Shown here: in pieces, positions 43,253 to 52,773 of the stretch
Layout: each line of letters starts with the position of its first letter
How positions within the stretch are numbered: the first letter of the stretch is position 1
Assembly (NCBI RefSeq): GCF_001660705.2
Contig: NZ_LYBV02000027.1
Location: forward strand, 224,467-288,466
Direction: 5' to 3'
Source: Saccharicrinis aurantiacus
GTDB taxonomy: Bacteria; Bacteroidota; Bacteroidia; Bacteroidales; Marinilabiliaceae
DNA length: 64,000 nucleotides
Translations under genes and position numbers: made by a program
Notes under the pieces: generated by a model
The model's input: the letters and a program-made list of their open reading frames with translations, nothing else
What the model was told of the DNA's origin: nothing
Database searches by the model: none

Positions 43253-44316
43253 TTCGTACTGTTTTTTTTCTTTACATATGAGACTAATACTTGAATAATA
43301 TAACTAATTCTTGGCCATATAAAATAGCTAACTATTATTAACCCAATAGCTATTGATAAGTAGACTTCGAATGGAAGGTTTTTCCAAAATGTTTTTGAAA
43401 TAACTTCTACGTTAAGGTTTTGTCTAAACGAAGGAATAAATAAAAGAATTCCACATATTAAATTTACTAGCACAGCTAAGGCAAATTGACCTGCTCCAAT
43501 GCGTTCCTTTGAAAATATTGAGAAGAATGCATAACTATCCTGCTTTTCTTTCTTGTTAAAAACGACAACAAGCTCATCTTTTTTCACCCTATTATCTCCT
43601 AAGTATTTCTTAAAAGAATCGAATTCTAATGTTCTTATATTCTTTAATGTACTAGAATCAAAAAAAGTTAAGTCATATGAATTAGGAAGTATATTAAAAG
43701 CAAAGCAAGCTTTTATATTGCAAAGTTTTAGTTCGTTAAAGTCGATCATAGAATCTTCAGGTAAATTTCGTCTTTCATTTACCTTCAAATCATAAATTAT
43801 TGTTGATCGGCTTATTCCTGTTTTGCGAGTTGAAAGTAGATCAATTTTGGGTTCTATATAAAAACGGAAATATAAACTTGTTTTATCAATTCGTTCGATC
43901 GTTTTTAGATTTTTAATATTTATTGAGATGGAAACAATCTTAGTCGCACAATCAATTGACGATTCAATTGGAATCATGCATAGAGGATCCCTATTCTCAA
44001 ATTTTTGTATTACTCCATTTTTCTTTTGTCCTCCATCCAAAAATTCATGACCAGATAGGGAGTCATTGAAAATGAACCTGCTATTTTCAGATTCTTTAAG
44101 CTTATCGTATAAGTCTACTATTAAGTGGTTACTTGAGATCCATGGTATATAAAACATCAAGGTAACTCTTTCGTCTACTATATCAAATGCATCTTTTATC
44201 TCTCCTCCAAATTCGATGAGTGCAGAATTGTCTTTAAACTCCCATGTGCAAATATGAAATCGTTCAAGCCCATTTTTATTTGTTTTTTCTGTAAATATGA
44301 AGTAATTGTTTTCCAT
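43249..44316 (-). CDS. Two-TM membrane protein of the cargo operon
   Basis: 355 residues. Residues 1-265 are a soluble beta-rich region without a motif I recognise. Two membrane helices follow at about 275-297 (FALAVLVNLICGILLFIPSF) and 313-335 (VYLSIAIGLIIVSYFIWP), then a basic tail. The ATGA overlap with the PIN-GNAT-EVE gene shows a single operon. A sensor or effector at the membrane would fit abortive-infection systems, but nothing proves it. Confidence 0.65.
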   Translation of the reverse strand: MENNYFIFTEKTNKNGLERFHICTWEFKDNSALIEFGGEIKDAFDIVDERVTLMFYIPWISSNHLIVDLYDKLKESENSRFIFNDSLSGHEFLDGGQKKNGVIQKFENRDPLCMIPIESSIDCATKIVSISINIKNLKTIERIDKTSLYFRFYIEPKIDLLSTRKTGISRSTIIYDLKVNERRNLPEDSMIDFNELKLCNIKACFAFNILPNSYDLTFFDSSTLKNIRTLEFDSFKKYLGDNRVKKDELVVVFNKKEKQDSYAFFSIFSKERIGAGQFALAVLVNLICGILLFIPSFRQNLNVEVISKTFWKNLPFEVYLSIAIGLIIVSYFIWPRISYIIQVLVSYVKKKNSTK

Positions 44317-44433
44317 AAATATAGTTGTATAACTATCGTTAGTCAGGTGTTGCTCAAATGGTGTATCAGTTTATACTGCATTCTTTACATTTAGTACCTG
44401 TTCTACCATAAATTGTATAAAAGTTATATGTCT

Positions 44434-47118
44434 TTATTTCTTTAGTAATGCATCTTTAAGCTTTAAACCAAATTCTGTTTCTACTTTTTTATATGGGTCA
44501 ATCTTTCTTTTAGGGTTTTCTATGGCATCTATTTTTGATAGTTTAAAAATAAATGGTTTCTGAAAGTTTTGTGGAAGTACATCTATTACATATTGACATA
44601 CTTCTTTTGCTAGGTCAATTCGTACATTTCGCATACAAATTTCAACAAAATGAAATAATCCCTCAAGGCAGCTATGTCTATGGCCTGAATTCATTGCTAC
44701 TAAATTTTCTTCTTTAGCTAATCTATATAGCTTTAATCCTGGATATTTAAATAGTTCTTTGAATCGGTCTTTTTGGGTATTGTAGATTTTGTTATATTGC
44801 TTTCTTGATAAGTCACCATATCTTAACGTTTCTTTTAATTCTTCTCGCTCTCTTACTATTAAAACTGTTGAGTAAACCATTAAAAGCCCAAGTAATTCAA
44901 TGTAAATATCATTATCAATTTTTGGTTTGGTTAAGAAGTAATGTTGTAATATTTCGACTGCTTTAGCTTTCATCTCGTCAGATCCTTCAGTCCAACAATA
45001 CCTTGAATAATGTTTAACATACTCATTGTTTGTGTCGAATTGATGATAGTAGTCATCGTAAAGCTTAATTGCCTTTTCAATTTTATTTTTGTGAATTACT
45101 AAATAGGAAGAGAAGTTCACAACTGCTTTGATTTTTATTGCTTCTGGGCATTGCTCTCTATTTAATATATACCTGTATTTATTCTCAATCACCTCTTCAG
45201 AGCTAACAATTCTACTTGAGTCCGCATTTTCTAAAAGGGCCCATTCTGTATTTAATGACTTAGAATTAGAAATAAGTTGAAATCGGCTTGTTATATTACC
45301 CTCATATTCAGGTCCTTTGTTTTCGTAATACTTCTTCATTAACCTGTATATATCAGTAGAATATACTTTAAAGAAGTCTTTATCGATTAATTCAATTATT
45401 TTAAGCTTTATTAATTCATTTAGTGCACCTTGGAATTCCTCCTCTTTATCTTCCTTATTCAGAATGAAACGAAGTTTTTCAATTAAGTTTGTTAAATCAT
45501 CTTCAGTTGTCAATAAACTGACAGCAACAAACATATTTTTGGCATCAGCAGATAAATAGTCATATATCCTATCATATAGAAAGTTTATAGCAGCTTTAGT
45601 CGATCTTATATCATAACTTAAAGTCTCTTTGATAGAGCCTTTTTGCCCTAATAAAACTACAAATTGAAAAATAAATAGCGGACGACCGCTTGTAATTTTA
45701 TGTATCTTACCTAGGTTATCCTGGTCAAGAACCTCTTTCTCAAGGTGACTGATATTGTATCCTGGTAATTCAATTTGAGCAGCTTCAATTAAGAATTTTT
45801 TAGTCTCGTCAATGTTGAGTTCGTTTGTTTTTATTTCCTCCCCTGTTACGAAAGTGGCTGATCTTGTTGTTAATACTACTTTATGATGATTAATGTTTAG
45901 CTTTTTAATGAATTCAATAATAGCTTTATTCTCTTTTTTGGAGAAGGTTTCAAAGTCATCAATAATTAATAATAATTGGCCCTCAAAATCTAATATAGTA
46001 GAAGAGTCGTATTTCTCATTATTACAAATGATTTGATTTGTATAACTGATTAAGCCTTCTAAAGAATCTAAACTATTTTCAATATCATGTATTGCTCCTT
46101 TGTAATAGTTGTAGTATCTATCTTTTGCAGAAATAAAAATAATATAGTCAAAATATTTTGAGGTATCGTTAGATAAGTCTTCACATAAACTTTGAATTGT
46201 TGCGGTTTTTCCGACCCCACCATGCCCCCAAATTGTGGCAAAAACGGATGATTTATTTTTCAACAAAAATTGTTTAATCTGTGCTTTGATTCCAATATCT
46301 ATGAATTTTTTGTAATTCTTGTCGAAATTATTAATTATGGTACCGCTTGCAGTTTTTCGTTTATGTTTATCGGTACTAATTAGTAATTTACCGAACTCTT
46401 CTTTATCTTTTAGAATTATGCCTGTCTTTAGTAATTGGTTGTATTTTGTTCTTCCTGTCAATTTCTCTTCTACGGAGGAAAATAAATATGGATCACCTTC
46501 TTCACTCAATTCAATAAAAGGTGATAATTTATGATACTCATTGTTTTTATTTAGTATATAGATACTATTGAGGTCAAAAAGATTTGAATTAATAGGGCAT
46601 TTCCATGGTGCATAATTAAATCCATCGGGTTTGAAGTTGATTCCAAAATATCCATTTTCACTTTTCCCTTGTACTAGGATAAGATCATGAGGTTCATTAA
46701 ATATAAAAAATGTTGATCTTTCAATACTTTCGATTAACTCTATTAGAGTAGAATTAATGTCATTTGTATTATCCTCAAAAGTGTAACCGTGTCCTATTTT
46801 TTCGTTTCTAATTTTAGGATATTTATCGATAGATCTATATAAGTCTTTCTCTTTTTTATTACCAAAGACTTCTTTATCCAGATCTAGTTTTCGAGCAGTA
46901 GCAGCAATACTTCCAATAGAAGGTCTTAATATACTTGATATACAATACTCTTTATCATCAGGGTTTAGCTTTTCCCAATTTTTATTCCAAAAATACGCCA
47001 ATGTTATTATTAGTGAGTACTCAAGTTTCGATTGATAATGAATTTTTAAAGATTCGGTCTGATTAGTTCCTTCTAAAAAATTTATTTTTTGGTTTAATTT
47101 ACTTAAGATGTTATTCAT
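44434..47118 (-). CDS. HEPN-STAND ATPase with helical-repeat C-terminus
   Basis: 894 residues from the ATG at 47118 (909 if it begins at 47163). N-terminal part (about 15-140) has IRNEKIGHGY, an RN-x4-H motif as in HEPN RNases. The central ATPase has Walker A GHGGVGKT (298-305), Walker B LLLIIDDFE (382-390), and TTRSATF as sensor. A winged-helix-like stretch follows and then an alpha-solenoid of paired helices to the end (IEKAIKLYDDYYHQF and others). STAND ATPases assemble when the repeat domain senses an invader and then activate the effector, here probably RNA cleavage. It lies 117 bases upstream of the cargo operon on the same strand. Confidence 0.7.
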   Translation of the reverse strand: MNNILSKLNQKINFLEGTNQTESLKIHYQSKLEYSLIITLAYFWNKNWEKLNPDDKEYCISSILRPSIGSIAATARKLDLDKEVFGNKKEKDLYRSIDKYPKIRNEKIGHGYTFEDNTNDINSTLIELIESIERSTFFIFNEPHDLILVQGKSENGYFGINFKPDGFNYAPWKCPINSNLFDLNSIYILNKNNEYHKLSPFIELSEEGDPYLFSSVEEKLTGRTKYNQLLKTGIILKDKEEFGKLLISTDKHKRKTASGTIINNFDKNYKKFIDIGIKAQIKQFLLKNKSSVFATIWGHGGVGKTATIQSLCEDLSNDTSKYFDYIIFISAKDRYYNYYKGAIHDIENSLDSLEGLISYTNQIICNNEKYDSSTILDFEGQLLLIIDDFETFSKKENKAIIEFIKKLNINHHKVVLTTRSATFVTGEEIKTNELNIDETKKFLIEAAQIELPGYNISHLEKEVLDQDNLGKIHKITSGRPLFIFQFVVLLGQKGSIKETLSYDIRSTKAAINFLYDRIYDYLSADAKNMFVAVSLLTTEDDLTNLIEKLRFILNKEDKEEEFQGALNELIKLKIIELIDKDFFKVYSTDIYRLMKKYYENKGPEYEGNITSRFQLISNSKSLNTEWALLENADSSRIVSSEEVIENKYRYILNREQCPEAIKIKAVVNFSSYLVIHKNKIEKAIKLYDDYYHQFDTNNEYVKHYSRYCWTEGSDEMKAKAVEILQHYFLTKPKIDNDIYIELLGLLMVYSTVLIVREREELKETLRYGDLSRKQYNKIYNTQKDRFKELFKYPGLKLYRLAKEENLVAMNSGHRHSCLEGLFHFVEICMRNVRIDLAKEVCQYVIDVLPQNFQKPFIFKLSKIDAIENPKRKIDPYKKVETEFGLKLKDALLKK

Positions 47119-47393
47119 TTTATCAAAATTAGTTTTGGTTTCTAAGCAACAACATAAAAACAATCATCACTATCGATACCTTTGAGAAAGTTTTTATTGT
47201 ATAAAAGTAAAATTATATATTAATAGATGTCAGTTATTCTCTAATATAAATTTATTCTTAATTAGAGTTAAGTTAATGACAATTTCCCATAACTATTTTG
47301 ATAAATAATGCCGTCGTAAGTTATGTTCTTTAATCAATTTCCTTGCAAGTTGCATGTCTACTTTAATTCCCTAAAAAATACATTAGGGGTCAT

Positions 47394-48545
47394 TTAAAAT
47401 ACAGATCTAATGTCTTTTGCTATTTTCATATGTAAGACCTTGGCATAGGCTTTTTGAGTAATAGAGATATTTGAATGTCCAAGTAATGCACTTACCGTTT
47501 CTATTGGTACATCTTTGTTTAGGAGATAAGTTGCATAAGTTTTGCGACCAACGTGTGAAGTTAGTTTTTTATTAATGCCCAGGAGTGAGGCAATCGTTTT
47601 TAGGTGTGTGTTGTACTTCTGGTTTGAAACTATGGGTAATTTGAAGTCATACTTTTGCAATATTTTAACTGCATTGGGAGCGAGCGGGATATTGCATTCA
47701 GCAGTCTTTACTTTTTGGCGAACTTTATTTATCCAAAGTCCGTCCTGTTCGAATAGGATATTCTCTTTATTTAGGTTTTTCATATCGATAAATGCTAAAC
47801 CGGTATAGCATTGGATTAAAAAACAATCTCTTACATTATTTAGGGCTTCACTATCAAAGCGATAATTTGAAAGTCTTTTTATTTCAGCATCTGATAAATA
47901 TATAATGTTCGTCCTTTCACGATAGTTTAACTTAGTAAAGTTGGGGAAGTGGGTACTATATTGTCTATTGTATGCGAATATAAGCGAGCTCTTGAAGAAG
48001 CTAATTGTTTTCTTGCAATAACCAATACTGTATTTGCGCTCATTTATTATTTCATGAGCTAATTTGTCAATTACATAATCATTGTATTCACTTAAGCTAC
48101 AATTGAGAAATCCTATACTAGTTAAAGCTATTAACACAAGAGTGGCATATCTATTATCTTTCTTAAAAGCTTCAGTACTGTTAGTCGGGTGTTTGTTTGT
48201 GATATATTCCTTTATTATTGATTTTATGTGAGTGGTTCGTTTCTTTGTATTTTTCTTATACTCCTCCTTTATATGTTTAGCATTTGGTGCATAGTCGTCT
48301 AAAAATGCTGCATTATGATAAATCTTATTAAGCTTAGTTGTTATACTGAGAAGGGTTTTATTGTATGAGTCTGCCAGGATATCGCTGTGTCGAACTTTTT
48401 TGTATCTATTGTCGAAATCTTTCTCAAGTATCCAAATGTTGGTTGAGATCTCTGCTCGTTCACCGTTTGTAGTAATTCTGCAAAAAATGGGGATTTGCCC
48501 TCGTTTGTTGCGTTTGTTTTTTGCAAGCCAAAAAAGAATTTTCAT
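47394..48545 (-). CDS. Tyrosine recombinase (integrase) of the element
   Basis: 383 residues from the ATG at 48545. The arm-binding domain (1-85, KNKRNKRGQIPIFCRITTNG), a core-binding domain (90-210), and a catalytic domain. Visible catalytic residues are Lys280, His331 and Arg334 (HVGR), His357 (LGHSN) and Tyr367. In the TGLA motif Ala251 stands where most family members have the first Arg, as also happens in IntDOT-like enzymes of Bacteroides. It would join the element to the tRNA-Ser 3' end. Its start lies 86 bases from the right att core. Confidence 0.9.
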   Translation of the reverse strand: MKILFWLAKNKRNKRGQIPIFCRITTNGERAEISTNIWILEKDFDNRYKKVRHSDILADSYNKTLLSITTKLNKIYHNAAFLDDYAPNAKHIKEEYKKNTKKRTTHIKSIIKEYITNKHPTNSTEAFKKDNRYATLVLIALTSIGFLNCSLSEYNDYVIDKLAHEIINERKYSIGYCKKTISFFKSSLIFAYNRQYSTHFPNFTKLNYRERTNIIYLSDAEIKRLSNYRFDSEALNNVRDCFLIQCYTGLAFIDMKNLNKENILFEQDGLWINKVRQKVKTAECNIPLAPNAVKILQKYDFKLPIVSNQKYNTHLKTIASLLGINKKLTSHVGRKTYATYLLNKDVPIETVSALLGHSNISITQKAYAKVLHMKIAKDIRSVF

Positions 48546-48572
48546 GTCGTAAGTAAAATTAAGGTACAAAAA

Positions 48573-48601
48573 AACCCAATTACATTAACTGTAATTGGGT
48601 T
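48573..48601. terminator. Hairpin beside the right att site
   Basis: Perfect 11-bp stem aacccaattac/gtaattgggtt with loop attaact. It matches in position the hairpin at 15023-15050. Confidence 0.6.
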
Positions 48602-48630
48602 GCTTAATTCTTACTTAAAAGAGTTTACCT

Positions 48631-48645
48631 GCGGAGAGAGAGGGA
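48631..48645. other. Right attachment-site core (tRNA-Ser 3'-end sequence)
   Basis: gcggagagagaggga, the same 15 bases as at 15076-15090; outside the core the two flanks differ. No complete tRNA-Ser is present here, so either the functional tRNA lies elsewhere or the site is itself a remnant. Confidence 0.65.
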
Positions 48646-49199
48646 ACTGAAAATTTGCTTCAGGTGCCCGTATATCAACGCTTTATGTTTTGTAATTTTA
48701 AAGTCCGCTGTAAGTCCACCAAAAATGGCTTGAAATTGCTGTTTCAAATGCTTTTTAATGAGCTTATTTCCCTCCAAAAGTACGAAAAAGGATTCGAACC
48801 TAAAAATGGCTTTTTGTCAAGTTTTTTGAGTAAGAAGGATAGGAAGTGATTCCGTCGATATACTATTACCAAAACCTATTATCAAATAACTATATTGTTT
48901 TGATTAGAAGGCTAATATTCGCAACAATAGTTAATTGTTTTAGGAGTAATTTTGTGGAGATAGTTATTGCCAATAACCTTTGATTATTTCAATGAAAAAG
49001 TAAGTTATAAAAAAAATGGAGGCTAGTAGCAATCTGTTTTAGCGGAAGAATAAATAATTCTAAGTACTTATGGATAGATCTAAATTGGCTAGATTGTTTT
49101 TATCCGTTGATGGAGTATTGGTATAAGCAATTAATTACCTGTAATAAAGCTTTTTGTTCAATTATAATCAGTACCTTCTATATCTAAAGAATACTCCAA
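48646..49199. other. Gene-free flank outside the element
   Basis: About 550 bases. It holds the first 45-bp direct repeat (48785-48829) and otherwise AT-rich sequence with no gene; the promoter of the GH130 gene should lie in its last 150 bases. Confidence 0.5.
48785..48829 (+). repeat. 45-bp direct repeat, copy 1
   Basis: Begins aaaaaggattcgaacctaaa and ends caagttttttga. Copy 2 at 62589-62633 differs in one base (ggattcg against ggattgg). The part ggattcgaacct has the look of a tRNA T-loop, so the pair may be old attachment sites. Confidence 0.8.
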
Positions 49200-50672
49200 A
49201 TGAAGGTATCTGTAAATAGAAAAGACATCACTTTTAGTCCAGACCCTAGTAGGGTAATTGCACGTTTTATGTTTACAAGTGAAGAGCGAGCTATTAAGAT
49301 CATACGTTATGTTTTAAATATGAATGAAAATGACGCTTCATTTGCCTTGCAACAGACCTTAAGGGATTACTCGATGCGACATAGAAATATTTCTAAAATA
49401 TTTGAGAAACATTTTAATAGAGTTTTACACGTATTAACTTTCATGCAAATAGATCCTGATACAATTGAGTACGCTAGTAAAATATTAATTGGGTCTTTTT
49501 TTACAATGGAGTATTCCATAGAATCAGCAGCTTTTTTTAATCCATCTATGGTCGACCATCCCGACCAAACAGAAATAGCGCATGGTCATAAAAGAGTAAT
49601 TCTTAGCTTTAGAGCTACAGGAGAAGGTCATATCTCGTCTATAGTATTTAGAACTGGGGTGCTGAGTGAAAACGACCATATTACGCTTGAGCCAACAGGT
49701 AATTTACTAGAGGAGGCCGAATCTATTTGGAGGTTCAATTATAACAAGGAAGATTTTGCCCGTAAAATTGAAGAAATGCAAGATTTTCATAGCATTATAC
49801 CTCCTGAATTAATTTTAGACAAACTGAACAATCAATTTACTTACGGGGAATTGCATAAATGTATCAGAGAAACAAGGACATCTGTGCACTTGGCAAAAGA
49901 TAAAGAACACCTTTACAATCAAATAATATGGTTGGCATCATCGCATTACGAACTTCAATTCTCGTTAGATACAAATATATCCGAAAGAGTAATATTTCCT
50001 GTATCAGCCAACGAAAAAAATGGAATTGAAGATGCACGATTTGTTAAATTTAAAGATGAAGATAATAAAGTAACCTACTATGCCACCTACACAGCATTTG
50101 ATGGAACTACCATTTTACCTAAACTACTAGAAACCGAAGACTTTTATCATTTTAAGGTAAGTCCGCTGCATGGTGAAATTGCTCAAAATAAAGGTATGGC
50201 TTTGTTTCCTCGAAAAGTTAATGGAAAATATGCTATGCTTTGCAGAATAGATGGCGTTAATAATTACATTGCTTTTTCGGATAATATTACCATTTGGAGA
50301 GAAGCAGAAGTGTTACAACAACCCAAATACTCATGGGAACTAATTCAGATTGGGAATTGCGGTTCTCCTATTGAAACGGAAGAAGGATGGTTGGTAATAA
50401 CCCATGGTGTTGGCCCAATGCGCGAGTATGTATTAGGTGCGGCATTGTATGATTTAAATAATCCTGAAATTGAAATAGGAAGATCTAAAACACCACTTTT
50501 AATACCAAATTCAGAAGAAAGAGAAGGTTATGTACCGAACGTAGTATATTCATGTGGTTCAATGGTGCACAATGGTGAATTAATTATACCATACGCCATG
50601 TCAGACTATTCGTCTACGTATGCAACAGTAAATCTTAAAGAACTTCTTGATGAGTTAAGTGGTTCTATGTAA
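49200..50672 (+). CDS. GH130-family glycoside phosphorylase/hydrolase
   Basis: 490 residues. A helical extension of about 200 residues precedes the five-bladed propeller. Propeller marks are NGIEDARFVKF (the GxEDxR box with the catalytic Asp), GMALFPRKVNGKYAMLCR, IGNCGSPIETEEGWLVITHG and YVPNVVYSCG. Members act on beta-mannosides, most often by phosphorolysis to mannose 1-phosphate. No signal peptide, so it is cytoplasmic. A second, shorter GH130 gene lies at 55510-56436, which suggests a mannan or mannoside salvage role. Confidence 0.85.
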   Translation: MKVSVNRKDITFSPDPSRVIARFMFTSEERAIKIIRYVLNMNENDASFALQQTLRDYSMRHRNISKIFEKHFNRVLHVLTFMQIDPDTIEYASKILIGSFFTMEYSIESAAFFNPSMVDHPDQTEIAHGHKRVILSFRATGEGHISSIVFRTGVLSENDHITLEPTGNLLEEAESIWRFNYNKEDFARKIEEMQDFHSIIPPELILDKLNNQFTYGELHKCIRETRTSVHLAKDKEHLYNQIIWLASSHYELQFSLDTNISERVIFPVSANEKNGIEDARFVKFKDEDNKVTYYATYTAFDGTTILPKLLETEDFYHFKVSPLHGEIAQNKGMALFPRKVNGKYAMLCRIDGVNNYIAFSDNITIWREAEVLQQPKYSWELIQIGNCGSPIETEEGWLVITHGVGPMREYVLGAALYDLNNPEIEIGRSKTPLLIPNSEEREGYVPNVVYSCGSMVHNGELIIPYAMSDYSSTYATVNLKELLDELSGSM

Positions 50673-51122
50673 GTGTACTGCCTTGGAAGTGTATTATGAT
50701 ATGGCCTGTATTAGGTTTAATATATATTATCCCTATATACATTCATCTAGTTTTGAGTTAACACATATTACGTATTTCTATAGAAAACCTAATGTTTTTG
50801 TATGTATTGATAGCAATATTAAAGTTCTCTGGCCGATATACTTATTAGTGTTTTTTAGTTAAAAATTAAGCATTTATGTTATGTTGCAAAGCCGTAACTT
50901 ATTGAAATTGTTTAATGTTGTACTGGGGCGAGAGTGATAAATTGATTATCAGTGGCAAAGTTCAATTTCTTATTGCTTAGCCATAGCTACGGAATGAAAA
51001 TTTGCAAAAGAACAATAAAATAAAGGTATTACTCACATATTTTGGATGTAACTTTAATCAAACTTCATTAAGTAAAATTAATAGATAATCTAATTTTCTA
51101 TTCACCATTTAATTCGTATTTA
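50673..51122. other. Gene-free interval
   Basis: 450 AT-rich bases between GH130 and the antiporter gene. A 67-codon frame at 50659-50862 overlaps the end of the GH130 gene and shows no protein-like character. I see no clear terminator or repeat. Confidence 0.4.
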
Positions 51123-52340
51123 ATGAATGTATTACTTGATATTGGGGTATTACTTATTCTTGGGTATACAGCAGGATGGATGCTTAATAAAATTGGCCTT
51201 CCTAAAATTGTAGGTTATATTTTGGTTGGAGTGGCGTTAAGTCCTAATACATCACATTTAATAGGGCAAGATACAATAGAAACAACAAAACCTTTAATGG
51301 ATATCTGTTTGGCTTTTATCGCATTTGAAGTTGGTGGAGCTTTAAAGTGGTCCAAGATAAAGATACACGAAAAGGAGATAGTTAATATTACCGTATTGGC
51401 TAGTATAATTCCATTTATATTGATTGCTCTAACTGTATTTATTTTCGGTGTAATTTTTCCTTCACTATTACCTTTTGGTTCAATAGGGAATTTATCATTA
51501 GCTTTATTATTAGGTGTGTTGGCCAGTCCTACAGCTCCTGCTGCAACTTTAGCTGTAATACATCAATATAAAGCTAAAGGAAAGGTAACAGATACAATTC
51601 TAGGTGTAGTGGCTTTAGATGATGCGGTGGGTATTATTTTATTTAGTATTGTAATCAGTATACTATCCATGTTTTTGGGTGACCATAAAATGGTTGAAAA
51701 TGCTCATTTAAATGCCGTATACCGTATATCAATGGCTATGTTTTTGGGAGCAGGAATAGCCTTGTTAATGAATTTGCTTTCAAAAATGTTGCAAATTAAA
51801 ACTGAAGGGCAATGGATTGTTATTATTACTTCAATGCTTATTCTATGTTTGGGAACTTCTAAGCTTCTGCAGGTGGATGAATTACTTGCGAATATGACTT
51901 TGGGGCTTATGATTGCGAATAGAAGTAATCAGCATACAAAAATATTTAAGGTTGTTGAGCGATATACTGAAGAATTGATATTTCTTATTTTTTTCCTATT
52001 AAGCGGTTTACACCTCAATTTTACAACTATACCGCAGTCTATATTTTTAATAAGTATTTTTGTGGGACTTCGAATTGTAGGTAAATATATTGGAGTAAAT
52101 ATAGGCGCACGTGCTGCTAAGGCCGATACCTCAATACGCAAGTACACTGCCGGTGGATTATTGCCTCAGGCAGGTGTTGTAATCGGATTAGTACTTAGTA
52201 TTAGTCAGAACGAAATCTTTTCAGATATTTCTGAAGTACTTTTAACGACCATAATAGGTGCTACAATTATTAATGAATTAATTGGACCTATTATCACAAA
52301 GCTTACCTTAAAAAAAGCTGGAGAAATAAAAAATGAGTAA
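51123..52340 (+). CDS. CPA2-type cation/proton antiporter
   Basis: 405 residues with about 12 membrane helices. Typical phrases are IGLPKIVGYILVGVALSPN, LAFIAFEVGGALKW, ASPTAPAATLAVIHQY and VVALDDAVGIILFSIV, the last with the Asp-Asp pair used in ion exchange. The KefB/NapA-like membrane part is complete, without a C-terminal TrkA-N domain. It would exchange Na+ or K+ for protons at the inner membrane and help with pH or salt stress. Confidence 0.85.
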   Translation: MNVLLDIGVLLILGYTAGWMLNKIGLPKIVGYILVGVALSPNTSHLIGQDTIETTKPLMDICLAFIAFEVGGALKWSKIKIHEKEIVNITVLASIIPFILIALTVFIFGVIFPSLLPFGSIGNLSLALLLGVLASPTAPAATLAVIHQYKAKGKVTDTILGVVALDDAVGIILFSIVISILSMFLGDHKMVENAHLNAVYRISMAMFLGAGIALLMNLLSKMLQIKTEGQWIVIITSMLILCLGTSKLLQVDELLANMTLGLMIANRSNQHTKIFKVVERYTEELIFLIFFLLSGLHLNFTTIPQSIFLISIFVGLRIVGKYIGVNIGARAAKADTSIRKYTAGGLLPQAGVVIGLVLSISQNEIFSDISEVLLTTIIGATIINELIGPIITKLTLKKAGEIKNE

Positions 52341-52597
52341 TCACTTCAATTTTTAACTGCTAAAATAGATCTATGCTATAGTAAGCTTTAATACTCCTAA
52401 TAATGAATTAAGATACATTAAATGTGTGAATTATATAACTTATTATCAGTTATATGTAATGAGATGGATCTTGATTAAGCTTAACTTTATAATGCATGAA
52501 TTATTATTAAGTTCCCAGCAAGTAAGGCTAGCAGCTATTAAAGGCAAATAATTATTCTGTTTGTTAGGGATTGTGAAATAAATAAAACTATTAGTAG

Positions 52598-52750
52598 ATG
52601 AAAAATTTATTATATATCATATCCATGTTACTTTTCGTTATCTGGGGAATATTATATTTTGGTTTCGAGACTTCCGAAAATGTGAATATTCTACTGGTGG
52701 TAGCGGGTATGGTTATACTTGCAAGAATAATTTTTGATAAAAAATTGTAG
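52598..52750 (+). CDS. Small two-helix membrane protein (Lmo0937/DUF5670-like)
   Basis: 50 residues. MKNLLYIISMLLFVIWGILY forms the first helix and NILLVVAGMVILARIIF the second, the familiar pattern of the short Lmo0937-type membrane proteins that accompany stress genes in Bacteroidota. It lies 23 bases before the Hsp20 gene and is probably cotranscribed. Its molecular role is unknown. Confidence 0.7.
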   Translation: MKNLLYIISMLLFVIWGILYFGFETSENVNILLVVAGMVILARIIFDKKL

Positions 52751-52773
52751 TATTAACTTTAAATATAGACGAC

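Larger units (their letters stand above)
15076..48645. mobile_element. Integrated tailless virus-like element, 33.6 kb
   Basis: Bounded by 15-bp direct repeats (gcggagagagaggga) that equal the 3' end of tRNA-Ser read backwards. An intact integrase lies just inside the right end and a repressor with a divergent early region just inside the left end. Inside are a structural-looking operon, a GH108 lysozyme plus 3-TM holin, a protamine-like protein, a methyltransferase-helicase pair, a RecA-like ATPase and a defence cargo. I looked for terminase, portal, head-tail joining, tape-measure, sheath and baseplate genes and found none, nor any relaxase or type IV secretion gene. A tailless, probably lipid-containing virus fits best; a non-viral plasmid-like island is the alternative. 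Confidence 0.75.
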
